Source: Sinotaia quadrata
Lineage: Eukaryota; Mollusca; Gastropoda; Architaenioglossa; Viviparidae
DNA length: 64,000 bases
NCBI GenBank assembly: GCA_028829895.1
Contig: CM054178.1
Coordinates: 107,906,558-107,970,557, forward strand
Reading direction: 5' to 3'
Made by a program: the position numbers and the translations under genes
The notes under the pieces: generated by a model
Told to the model about the DNA's origin: nothing
The model's database searches: none
Seen by the model: the letters and a program-made list of their open reading frames with translations, nothing else
Shown: piece by piece, positions 41,183 through 54,500 of the stretch
How positions within the stretch are numbered: the first letter of the stretch is position 1
Layout: each line of letters starts with the position of its first letter

Positions 41183-42471
41183 TTATGAGACAAATAAATA
41201 AGCCAAATTGCCATTATCGATTGGCTTGTGTGTATATGTAGATATTATGGGTTAAGTAAAATATGAAAAAGTACATAAGCTATTGTCAGACTCCTAAAAG
41301 AATGTGATTATTATTATATTATAGTGTAATAAAAGTATTTAATAGAATTCAGCCAATCATGTTTTTGTAAGTTGGGTCACATGATTTATAATTACTTTTT
41401 CTATAGTACCAAAAATTATAATAAATTATAAACTATTGAGTGGCAGCTTACCTTTTTCTCACAAACTGGCATTGGCCCCTCACTATTTTCACAGCTATTA
41501 CTTTATTTTCTTGATTGACAAATGTGTGATTTGTCTTTATGAGTGTATGCTATTTTAAAGTTCCTTCAATGAAAAATCTTTATTTGAAATTATACGTTAA
41601 ATTAATTTACTTTAAATTATACGTTAAAGCTAGTCATTTGCTTCCTTAACCTGTTTTATTTAATGAAAAAAATTTAAGTTTATGTCATTAACAGAGATTA
41701 TCACTCTCTCTCACACACACACACACATGCATGTACACACACACAGTAAAATACCTAGACAAGATGATTTGACTCAAATACTCTTATAAAACATTTCAAA
41801 ATAATAAACCAAACTATTTACATGTGACTTATATTGTAAAAAATATAAATTAATATATAATGGACTAATGAAGCCATACTGCATTCATTTATTTTATACT
41901 ATCCATGAATATATAAACACACTTAAACTGAAATAGTCAAGTGTGATGTTACTTGTGGCTGAATGACATGCTTCATAAACCAAGATTTGTTAGATATGCA
42001 GTGTTTTACTGAATTGAAACAAGATGAATTATGTGAATATATCTTTCAAATAGATGAGCATATCAGTCTTTTAATACAATGCACTCATAATAAAAAATAA
42101 ATCAAACAACTTGGAAGTAGGTTATTACTGTTTTACTTCCATAAAAGTCTTCCTTTGACAGTGTGTACCTTTTTCATTGCAGTCTATCAACATTGTCTAT
42201 AATCAACAAACCTGTGCTATACACAAAACAAAATTATTTAAATACAGCAACAAAATTAACCTTTTTACTGCTGTTGTCAATTAGCAAAGTTATTTCTGTG
42301 CTATATAGATTCACAGTGAAATATTAAAATCTCACAAAACATTCATGCAATTGTTCAGTAAAATAAACAAGACAAGATCTTAGAAATAATTATTAAAACT
42401 GTTTTCACAAGGCAAGAAATATTGGTGAATATTTCACAAGACTGTTTACAACTGAAGTTAATCCCATTAGC

Positions 42472-42891
42472 GTGGTCCCCTAGATTTTAGTGCGGACCCC
42501 AAGTTAGCTCATTCTAAGCACATGGCAAGTCATTGTTTATTGGAAGGAAACTATTTTGCTCTCTATAATATATCCAGCTTTAAAAGATGCTAATGTTTTG
42601 ACCCACCATTCATAAAAGTGAAATGATGAATAGTAATCATCCTCTGAGAAACTAATTTAATACAAGATTGCTCTCTGTCAATATTTTCTTTCACACCAAA
42701 TACACTAATTAGGTATGTCATTTCCTGTATATTTTATTCATTTTCAGTAAATTCTGTCATTATATATTTAATTTCTACTGATTATTTAGCAACATCTTCA
42801 TGCTGACACACTTGTGCTTTTTCAGTTTTCATTACCAAATTTAATTGCATGCCAGTGGGGAATTTAAAAAATTCTACTCCACACTAAAGGG
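42472..42891. mobile_element. piggyBac-like MITE, 420 bp
   Basis: Flanked by TTAA at 42468-42471 and 42892-42895. The left end is TCCCATTAGCGTGG and the inverted right end is CCCTTTAGTGTGG (11 of 13 identical in the CCC-onward alignment). A second left subterminal copy (TTTAGTGCGGACCCC) follows at about 42486. CCC(A/T)TT next to TTAA is typical of piggyBac-derived MITEs. No coding capacity. Confidence 0.7.
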
Positions 42892-45618
42892 TTAATATGT
42901 AATTACTATTTAATGCAATACTGGTTGTAGATTTACTACAGATGTTTAGATAATATCGTTTCTTTTAACTGTACAAGAGGTAGAATTGTTTTCACTTTAA
43001 TGTGTATTCATATGTGCTTGTTACTGTTACTGAGAAAAATATATCTGTTTTTAATAAGATGCAATATACTAATATTTTGAAACATCTACTGATCTAGTAC
43101 AACCTTTTCTGTTTCATGTCACATGCTTTTATAAAAGTTTTTACTTATCAAGGAAGTAATAAGCTCTTACTTCATTGTGTAAATTATAACTTGGATTATG
43201 TAGTTTGCAAGCTTAACAGGATGTGTTCAAAACACCAAGAAATTCCCTCTGTGCAAACACTGAAATGGCTTTAGTTTAAGGAATTTATAAGAATCTTTTA
43301 ACTGACAGTTAAAGCTTAACTGAATTAAATGAACCAATGCATCTGTAGTCTTTTAATGTTCTATCATTAGTTATTATAATTAAAAATAACAAATTGATAC
43401 CACTTATGGATGCTAACATCAAAAGAAAAGTAATTTAGCCCTTCCAATTACGGATTTATTTTAGATAAAGTTATGTGCAATTCAGCTACAAATGCAAATG
43501 ATTAGCATATTCTTGATGCAAAGTGTGATTTAATTTCACACAGTAATTTAAAGTAGAATTTTAATATCTTCAAACAGTACAGTATCTAAAATGTGAATTA
43601 TAAAGCATGATATGAAGCCTTTCTTCAGGCACAAATCTCTTTTTTCTTGCAATTTCTCTTAATACAATATAACTTTATTTCACAGGTAAACAAGGCAGAT
43701 CTATAGATATTAAAAATTCTTATAATTTATATTCTGGTATAATTAATTAATTCTTATATTCTGGTAAAATTAATTTTTCTGTTAAATCTGTAATGATTTG
43801 AGAAAAAAAATTAATGTTGACCAAATAAGCAGTTCTTCAATTATTATCTAATGTAGGTTGCTTTATTTTATAAGAAATGATAGAGCATATAAATTAACAA
43901 TACATTAATTTTAATGGTGCATTCTTTTTTTAAAAAATACATTTGTTTTAATGTTACATTTGGACTATTTAGCAAAAACAGAAAACTGTCATTAATTGAG
44001 AGAGTTATTTAGTTATGAGAGCTCCATGAACGAGAAGTGAATGAAACAGGAGAAAAGATGTTTACAAATGAGGAGATAATTCAGTATTAAGTAAGTGAAG
44101 AAAGAACTAAAAGTAGGTGGAGTTAAGACCTGAGACAAAGAATAATACTCTCGACAAATGAGATTTCAAAATAGTATATACAGCAACAACATTGTGACCT
44201 CAGTAAAACATACCTTTTTAGTATTTTTTCCATTAAAAAAATACAAGAAATATATAAAATGTACCTGCATGCATAGTTTACATAAATTTACAGTAAAAAC
44301 TGGTGGATACATCAGGTTTAGTGTTCGGGCATTTAAATTTTAAAAAAATAAAATTGTTGAATCTGTTGGAAGAAAACCTTTGTACAGAAAACAATTGTCA
44401 TGTTTAAATTACATTTAAATATGAAATATTTTCCAACATGAATATATTTTGCATACAAAGTAACTTTCTACATTTTATTTAAAATTAAAAGTACATGGCA
44501 AAACACTTTAGAAATATGTTCTTCCTACCTTTCCACTTTTCCACTAGGAAAAAATGACACAAATTTAATTGATAATGAAAAATCCCCAACCAAATAAGAA
44601 TGCATCATTAGTGGCTGGTGACAAAATTGGTGCAGGTGAAACTACAACAATCAACCCATCATGAATACATTCATAATTATTTCCCCTGATACTCCAATTC
44701 ATGACATTATAATTCTGTATTAACATTATTAAATGTGATGGAACATTAAAAAAAAATGTATACATAGGCATCATATTATCACACTCAGTGCTTACGCTAT
44801 CTGTACATGAATGAAATGAAACTGCAAACAATAATGCCACAGGTTAATCCTTATCCCAAACAGATTATGGACGTGAAAACATATTCTTCTATTAGTAAAC
44901 AATATAAAGCTGCCTTTGATCATAATAAGTGAGGAATGGATTATTAAAAATGAAAAATGTTTTTATGCAAAAGTAATTTTATTTTTTGGATATGTCTTAA
45001 AACTGGCAAGAAACAGCTTTAAGAAAACTCAACAATAATTGGAATAAACTACATCTAGTAAATGTGTGCTAGTGCCATTACTAAATTATTCATTCTCCAA
45101 TTTTCTCCATCTTACATATTACAATCTAATGACATTAATACATTGACCATTCCCCAAACTGCTCTATAATTGTCACACTGAACAATTGGTAACAGTTGTT
45201 TCTTTCGTGAACATGAAAATGATCAGTTTTTTTTATAAGATTGCTTCACTGAGAGCCAACCTCAGATCTTAGAAGCAATAAACTGTATTATAAAGTGATA
45301 TGGTGATAGCAAGTATAGAAATTAAAATGCAAGAAAGCATGCTTTATGACAAAAATGCAGAAAATTTAAATTGCATTAAATTGTGGTGCCATGTTGAGAC
45401 ATTTAGAAACTAAACGCAGGGAATCTTGCCGTTTGTACGCCAGCAGTAAATAACTTACACGGTGGTAGATAAAATAAAGGAAACATACATATCCATAACA
45501 TCCAAATACAACATCCTCTACTTTCTATTTCTCATGAATCAAATTCAAACAGCATGCTTTTCTGTACATAATAAAGGTGTGGAATCTGCTTTGGTGCTTG
45601 AGTGGGTCTTCTTGATCT

Positions 45619-45633
45619 TCATTCCCTGCTTAC
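45619..45633 (-). CDS. possible last exon of the receptor kinase
   Basis: TTTCTTAAG|GTAAGC would join in phase 0 to the 46468 donor and add VSRE and TGA. The vertebrate protein likewise ends a few residues after this point. The alternative is that the mRNA is unspliced here and ends LKEKV at 46462. Confidence 0.3.
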   Translation of the reverse strand, partial: VSRE

Positions 45634-48600
45634 CTTAAGAAAGAAATCCATTACAAATGTATATATAAAAAAAAAAGTGAATTAAATTCAATCAAGTACA
45701 CAGTGACCAGAAATTTATTCTTATAAAATGTTTGTGAATGGCGGTCATAAACTTTACTCAAATAGTTTTTCTAAGTTTAGTTTTCAATAAACTATGAAGC
45801 AGAAAAATGTTGCGTAGTGGCCAATCTTTTTTACATTATTAATTTGATTACAAATAACAACAAAAAATAGGTGTTATTTCAACAATGAACAATATATTAA
45901 AGAAACAAATACAAAGCTCATGAATGCAATTTTTCTGTTTAAAAAATACATTTATCTACAGAATATATCCTTCTCTTTTAAATTTTACATTGCTGATAAT
46001 TTGTTGCTGCAATGTCAAATGATACCAATGCCTTTGGCTCCTGAGACAGTGAAATCTAGTCTATCCAGCAGATTAGATACCAAAGTGTTCCATGCAAGAG
46101 CAATTCAGCAGTCCATAAATATAACTCCTCTCTGGAGATAATAGTTTGTCTCCAAAGTCAGACATAGAATGAGAAAATAAACATCAACATCAGCTATTTT
46201 TTTCTTCTGCCAGACAAATGATAAATAAAAAGAAACTGAAGAAAACACTGAAAATACTACAAATATTTAAACTGCTCAATCCTTCTCAAATCCACACATG
46301 TGCTCTATGAGGAGACAGACAATCCAGTTTGAAACTAAATTAATTAATCCAGTTTGAAACTAAATTAATTACTAACCATATTTTTAATAAAAATTAGTTT
46401 TAGAACTTTTTTTTTCAATTGCACTTGTCATATACATTAATTTTTTATCAGTTCAACACAATCATACCTTCTCTTTCAATTTTATTTCATTTCTTTGATA
46501 TGTCTCGCACATGTTCTCAAGAGTTTTGTGCAGAGAGTTAAAAGATGGGCGGGAGGTGGGTCGCCGGTGCCAGCATTGCTTCATCAGTTCATACACCTGC
46601 TGAGGAGTTCGGTCTGGCTGAGCCAAAATCTTCCCTTCCTTGATGAAACGCACCACCTCATCATGTGTAAGCCCATAATATGGCTGCAGGGCAAAGGAAG
46701 ACCACCCCAAAGGACCAGACATCCGACTTGGTGGAAAACTTATTGTACAAGATGGCCTCCAGTGGCATCCAACGAATAGGGATGGCATCATGTTCGCTTC
46801 CACGATAATAGTCTACACTGTGCACACTGCGTGCCAGTCCAAAGTCTGAAATCTTAACCACCAAGTTGGTGCTGACTAGGCAGTTTCGGGTGGCAAGGTC
46901 CCTGTGCACGTACCCACGCTGGGCAAGATATGCCATGCCAGCTGACACTTGTTGAGCTATGTAGAGCTGTTCTGCTACCGTCAGTCTAGCTGGAGTCGTT
47001 TCCCCTTCTTCATCCTCTCCCTTCTCAACCATGTGGCACAGTTCTCCACCTCCACCAAAACACAGCCCATCCTCTGCATCGGCACTATGAATACGTGATG
47101 AATAATGTGAACGCAGGGTAAAGTGCTCAGGACCACAGAGTCTCAAAAATTCGTTTAAGTCCCCTTTGCTCATATACTCAAACAGTAGGCACATAGGCTT
47201 TCCCACTGCGCACACTCCTAGTAAGCGAACTATGTTTGGATGCTTAAATTCCACCATGAGAGAAGCTTCACGCTCAAAGTCTGCCTGCAGATCTTCTGAA
47301 GCGTCCTCTTTCAACATCTTCACTGCAATCAGCTCTGACTCACCTGATTTCAGGTAATTGTTTTTCCCTCCACTACCATGCACTTTCGCTTTGAATACCC
47401 GACCAAAAGCGCCTTGGCCTATATCTCTCAGAAACACTATGTCATTTCTGGGAAATTCGTAGCTTTCCAGCTTTGGATTCAGTTTACCTGGAGTTCGCAG
47501 CTGATGATATGCAGCATTGGCAGGTAGCTGCTGGATGGCTGCATCAACATCATCTTTTGCAGCTGGCTTGTATCCTAGATTCCCAGTTCCTGCCCTGCGA
47601 AACAGATTGATACAGAGGCCAATGAATAGACCAATGATGATCACACCCAGAGCGCAGAAGACAGTGATAATAATAATAGCGACCATGGGAATCGGTAGCA
47701 CATCTACTTCCTTGTCCATATCAGTAGTTGTGATACTGTTCTTATCATCTGCAAATACAGTAAAAAGAAGTCTATGAATCATCTTTACAAAGCATTTAGG
47801 TTATTTAAAAATACACATTTCTGACTTCAGGTACAAATATTCGGTTTCTAAGAAGATAACAGATATGATAAATGTATATTTTTTTTCATAATTATAAGCA
47901 TGTAAATATAGTAATAGTGAAATCTATACAAATTACACTGACTTTGAATCATCTCAAATTTATTTTTGTGATTGGATTATGCATATAAGCACCCCCCCCC
48001 CCAAACAATAAATTCATAAATCAACAAGAAAGACCCATCACACACACCCTCCAAAAAAGGACAGCCCCCCCTAGGAGTAATAAACTCTTTATAAATAAAA
48101 CATTGTCTTAATGCTTTGGTTTAGCTATTATAAAGTTATTTAACTGATGTGAGACTTGAGACTTACCACAATGAGGAATATCACAAAACTCCCAACGAGT
48201 AAGTTTATCCATCGTGTAACACCAAGGACGTTCTTCTTCTCCCCCAGGATTACGACAGTAATTCTCAGCACCCATCAACTCTGTAAAGATCTGTGGTGGT
48301 CGATCATGCTGATGGGGTTGATTGTCTTCCCAAGGCTGGCATGGAATGCCTTTAGCTGTCACATTGACAGTGCCATTGTACCAACGACCTCTATCTACAT
48401 AGCAGTCATCTGTGACAATCAATAAATTAACCATAAAATTGTAATCAAACAAGTAAATAACTAAACAATCATAAATAAATTAAATAATACCAATAACTCC
48501 GCACTCAGTTATGAATTAAAAAGATGTAGAAAAAATAGGGTTGCTACACTTGTGTGCACGAATAAGTAAATGTAATTATTGCAAAGGCAGATTCTGTTGT

Positions 48601-51517
48601 CCTGCATTCATAGTTAGTATACATAAGTATGAAGACAACAGTGAGAGAGATGATTACTATTATAATACAACTCCTATATGTGACATTCAAAATAAGTGTC
48701 TAGCCAGAATATTTTTTAATTGTGAACTCTAAGAAAACATTACCTGCATAAGTCTCAAGAGGTTATTTCTCATGCTACTGATATAGAGTGATAATAAAAA
48801 CATACAAAACAACATGATATGCATAAAATGTTTGTACAATAAATTTGCATAATGTGGCAGTGGCATATAACAGACTCCATCATGGATCACCTGGCAAGCA
48901 TATAGGCCGAAAAAAACTTGCACAAAATTGCCGAATAGAGACAGCAAGCTGATGTCTTTAATCACTTGACAATTCCCCCTTTCGTTCGTTTTAGTGTTGT
49001 CTTGGCTCTGTAAAAACTGATGTTTGAAATGAAAGTAACAAACTATGTGCTTTTTCAAAAAAAATAAAATAAAATAAAACTACCACCACACTGATTATGT
49101 TCTGAAATCAATGTAAAGCAAATAATGAGGTAAAGAAGGGTAAAATCTTGGTTACCTGATAATATACCCTCAAGAAGGTGTTTGGGGAATTAGCTTGTCA
49201 AGTGGTCGATCATGTATGGGAAGAAAGTAAGGGGTATAGTGTCATTTTCACTGGGGACAGTTTGGCAGAATGAGAAATGAATGACAATGAATTACCTCGC
49301 ACTTCTCTAGACGTGGGTGGACTAAACAGTTGTGCCTTGGAGCATTCCGAGCTCCACATGCTGGGCAGAGCATTGCAGTCAGGCAGCCGGAAATGACCAC
49401 GTGATTTGTAGGAAATATTACGGTTTTTGTCCTCCTCGATCAAAATCCACTGTCGATAACAGTAGAGGTCTTTCACTGCCAGACAATGTTCCCTGTGGCA
49501 TTAAAAAAGAAAGAACAGATGGTATCAAAGAGGGCTAGCAGCATTACACTGAAGCAGTGATGAGATCAATGTTCCCTGTGGCATTAAAAAAGAAAGAACA
49601 GATGGTATCAAAGAGGGCTAGCAGCATTACACTGAAGCAGTGATGAGATCAATGTTCCCTGTGGCATTAAAAAAGAAAGAACAGATGGTATCAAAGAGGG
49701 CTAGCAGCATTACACTGAAGCAGTGATGAGATCAATGTTCCCTGCGACACATCCACTGTCATGCTACAACACTGCAAGGAATCTGGTCCTAGAACGTCTG
49801 AATGTCTCAAGAGAGCTACTCTCGTTCACGATTTGTCCCGTTGCCTCCGGATCTGAGATGCCTCCGGATCTGAGAAGCAAACTGATACATGACAACTGTG
49901 AAAATAAACTGAGAACAAGTACACATTACATTTTTCTCTTAAGTAGGCTTTATTGGCTTATGCGACTCAAGTAATGGTGATAATGAAGGGAGGATAGATA
50001 GTCACACTAACAACACAAAAGAAATCTGCTGACTGATCAAAATTTATTGTTTTAGAGTTTCACCAAAAGGCAAGCGACATAGGCCTACATTCAACACTGC
50101 TTCAAAACTAGCCTTCAAAGGTAAAGGATAAATTCACGAGTTTTTTGGTAATTTTTAAAGGGAACTTAACTCTCTGACCCAGACTGAGGTCATTCTAATT
50201 CTATTCAAACAGTATAGTCAAGTCAGTGCATATGTAATGAGGGACCGCTTGTCGGCTTCCTGTCAGTCAGAATTACCAATGTGGAAATGATGTACCGCGT
50301 AGGGATTCACCGCGATGACAGGCCAAAATAGGCCAGCTGTAAGGGCCGCCCATCTCGTGAGAACCAGATAGATGCACTCGTATGACGAGGCAAGTGAGAT
50401 GGAATATGAGGTTGTAATGAGAACGACTGAAAAAAACAATGAAATTTGTCCTACATAACATTCTGCTGACATTGGATGGAATGCCTACTTAATTACCCCC
50501 CCCTCACACACTTAATAATCGACATTGTTATACATATTTAAGCACTAAAAGCAATAAATAGGGATGTAATTAGTAGGCCCACACACCAAAGGGGAATAAC
50601 TGAAAGACTAGTGAGTCAGTGCACGATGGCACCAGCCTGATAGGAAACACTTCTGGATAGCAGCCTTCCCTGCTCTCTCCTCTGCCTACTACCCTCAAGA
50701 AACAAACAAACTAACTCAACTGACAAGGTGTCTTTGTGCTCTTGTAGAAAGGCATGAACAGAGAAATCTAATCAGCCAGCAAAACAAAGACCTACAACTT
50801 CCAAACAAGACCAAGTGCATCAGCTCCGGCATTCTTAGCCTGACGTCAGATTTCTTGTGCTGCAGGTCACTGTGATCTTCAGTCAAGACTGGCATATGGA
50901 ATGCTAGAAGTTTTGCCCTCCCTAAAGAATGAGAGAAACTTGGGAAAACAGTCCAGAAAAGCTTATTTTGCTGTTCAGAGTTCTGTGTGTTAATAGGTCA
51001 CAGTGTTCTTCAGCAAAAAAAAAAAAAGAAAAAAGGAGCATGTGTGATGCTAGATTTTTGCCGTGTGCAAAATGAAAAAGATTTGGGAACGAACTCGAAA
51101 GAACGGATTGTATTAACATTTCCTTACATTTAGTCCCATTCACATTATTTCTTATTATTCTGACACTAGTACCTGTGTCACATGAGCAGAACAGAGTTGG
51201 GAGCAAAGGCGGCAAAAACAAATGATTTCAAGAAAACGCCTGTGAAGTACGCCCCTTCTCCCTCGTAACCTGAGTTTTCCAGACTGCCACTCCCTTTGCG
51301 TTCTGAAAACAGTTCCTTGTCTTGCATGTGTCGCTATGCCTCACTTATTTTTTTCCCCTCTCTCTCCGTCCCATTCACTCATCCACTTCCCAACAGTCCT
51401 CGGTTTTATCTATCCGACTTTAAACAAATCTCACTTAAAACCGTGCAGTGTCCCCGTATCTTCATGCCTTCGTGGATCTGACCTGATTATAAAGAAGAGT
51501 GAAATGATTTGTGTGTG

Positions 51518-51575
<58 letters not shown>

Positions 51576-54500
51576 CGAGGGAGGGAGGGAGGGAGGGAGG
51601 GAGAGAGACAATAAATAATCCGGTTTACTATGTTCTAACTTTGGACGCAGTTTTTGGCTTTACTGACAATACTTTTCTTTCAGTCTCTACCGATCTACAA
51701 GTAAGCTACCCGTACTAAAAGGCGTTATAATTTTTAGCACAAACTGCTAGTTTCCCGTGATAATTATTCTCTCGAACATAAACGGCTTTACATATATGAT
51801 ACCACATATAAAGACAGCCTATTTTATATGTAATATCTTTATAGATTAGAAAAACCAATCTTTCTTCAAACATTTTCTAACATGAACATGCATAATAAAT
51901 AATAATTTAAATAAACTTGCTCTGTACTGCTAAGCACATGTAATCGTGGAAGTTTTAAAATGAATTTTCTACAATTACTATATCGGAACTTTAAAACGAA
52001 TTTTCTATATTGAATGTGTATCTTTAATCCCTTAATGGAAACAGACGTTAATATTAGAACGAATTTACGAATAGAGTACTATAAAAAATATAAACTTGTA
52101 GACTTGTGGGAAATCTGGCTTTAATTCAGTAAATGCCAGCAAAGTTCAGTATCAGGGTTTCTCTAGCTATGTGTTAAAACTATATCTTTTCTTAATTTGC
52201 AGCTTATTTATACACATATTATTATTATTATTATTATTATTATCTGTATTTATAAACGTTAGTTAAATTTTCTGAACGAGAGTGAGTGTGGAAGTTCACT
52301 ATCACCTTTCTCTCATCCATAAAGTTTGTCTGAATGGGTGAACATGACGTCACAACCCGACAAATTTGGACAATATCTGAAAGGAGACGTTCTATTATTC
52401 TCTCCAGTATGGCATTTTGTGCGAGTGGACACCAGCTAACAAAAAAGGCCACTACATTCAACTGCTATATCTACATGGCCAGGGTGAGGACTTTTTGCCT
52501 GCTATATCTACATGGCCTGGGTGAGGACTTTTTGCCTGCTATATCTACATGGCCTGGGTGAGGACTTTTTGCCTGCTATATCTACATGGCCTGGGTGAGG
52601 ACTTTTTGCCTGCTATATCTACATGGCCAGGGTGAGGACTTTTTGCCTGCTATATCTACATGGCCTGGGTGAGGACGCCAAAGCAAGCCTCCTTTTTGCC
52701 TGGACCATTAATGACAATGAAATGCCTGTTGCCTATAAACAGCCGCGGCAATGCTTCTTTCGGCCGCCAGAGTGGAAGATAAGTTTGAGAGAAAATCACT
52801 CAGAAAGACATTGCTCTTGCTATTCTTATTTTGTGCACTAAAATCCTTCTTTTTCTTTTTTAATGATGACAAAGAGTTTTATATTACTCTAATCCATCTA
52901 GACATTTTATCTTATTTTATTTCTATTCCATTTTAATCTATTGTTTTCTTTATTAAAGTGCTCTTTTTCTTCAGAATGCTGTTAAATGTGCTGTGTATTG
53001 CAGAATGTTGGTAAAGGTGTCAGTTTTCTGAATTAGTACTTAACTGTTTTCATTTACTGGATTATTATTATCGGGAAAGGTGGGGATAGGAGATCCTCAC
53101 GTATCGTCCTGACAAGGATAAAAATGTGATGGTCCTTTTACTTTGTTTTTTTTTTTTTTTTAGGGAAAAACAACACCTATTACACGTTGGACAGCCCCTT
53201 AAGATAAGTGTAGTCTGTGATTGCCGAAATCGTGGACGCCTCATCTCCCAGCCGTCTGCGAAATCAACAGTGCTGATCGAAAGCTAACCCATATTAAGCA
53301 GTCAAACCGATATTTGGAAAGATTACCGGAAGCACCCTACAGCCACACTGTAAAGCTTTGCGTACAAACGCTTAACGAGTCTTGCTGCTGAGCATATACC
53401 TATGGAGAGCCAACGCTTAAAATATAAACGTATAATAGCAATGGTGTATAATAACTTAATTACCAATGCTTATACTTTAAGTACATAATAACTTAATTAC
53501 CAATGCTTATACTTTAAGTACATAATAACTTAATTACTAATGCTTACACTGTAATAGCAATGGCGCATAATAACTAAATTACTAATGCTTACACTGTTTT
53601 ACACTGTAATAGCACTGATACATAATAATTACTAAAACTTACACTGTAATAGCACTGATACATAATAATTACTAAAACTTACACTGTAATAGCACTGGTA
53701 CTTAATAATTACTAATATTTTACACTGTAAACGTATAATAACACTGGTGCATAATAACTTAATTACTAATGCTGAAATCGAAACAGACAGCTGCTTGAGC
53801 CAGCGACTCCACGCCATTCATTTCGACCTACAAATGACAGGAGAGCGACCGAGACCACCTACATGGCTCCCACCAGAGCGAACACCTTTTCGATTCCCTC
53901 TTCCACAAAACCGTTCTCTCCGCCCTACTGTCATGAACTAATGAGTGCGCGAACACAAACACCAGTCAGCACCCAGTCCCTGGAGTCCAACGGAAAGCAC
54001 CAAATTCTGCTCCCTGAGGACAAATAAGGCGACATCTTTTAAAAAAAATAACGACAGGAAGTGCAGTTTGAGCTCAGGAGAGTAAGCATATTGCAATCTC
54101 GGGTGAGCCCCTAAATTTCACGACCACCACCCACTTCCCGTTCCTGGTCTAAAAATGTCTCCAACACTCAGTTTTCGTAAGCCAGGAACGACTTAACGCT
54201 GCTGAATGAAGTTTGTAATTTCGAGGAGTGTTTCCCGCCTGACTTATCTTTAAAACTCAACAGATTACAGGGTTGTTTTTTTCTCCTTAGGTATACTGTA
54301 ATTTAATACTTAGCAGTTTGAAAATTCGTCTGCAGAATGTGTCTGTCTTGCAGTTGCTCTCAAACAGCATACGAAATAGGCAAGGTATGGCGACGTTTGT
54401 AAATGCTGCGAACCTGATCCCAAACAACGCTTTTCACAATCTCCACTATAGTACACACATGTAATGATGTATACTAATTCACAACCATTCCGCTCCCACG

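Larger units (their letters stand above)
37735..45618. other. intergenic or intronic DNA, transposon-rich
   Basis: No further coding exon was recognised. It holds a (TA)n tract (38464-38520), a 1.4-kb piggyBac-like element (38979-40392), a (TA)n tract (41152-41179), a CT/CA simple stretch (41701-41747) and a 420-bp piggyBac-like element (42472-42891). From 43 to 45.6 kb I see only AT-rich unique sequence. Confidence 0.5.
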
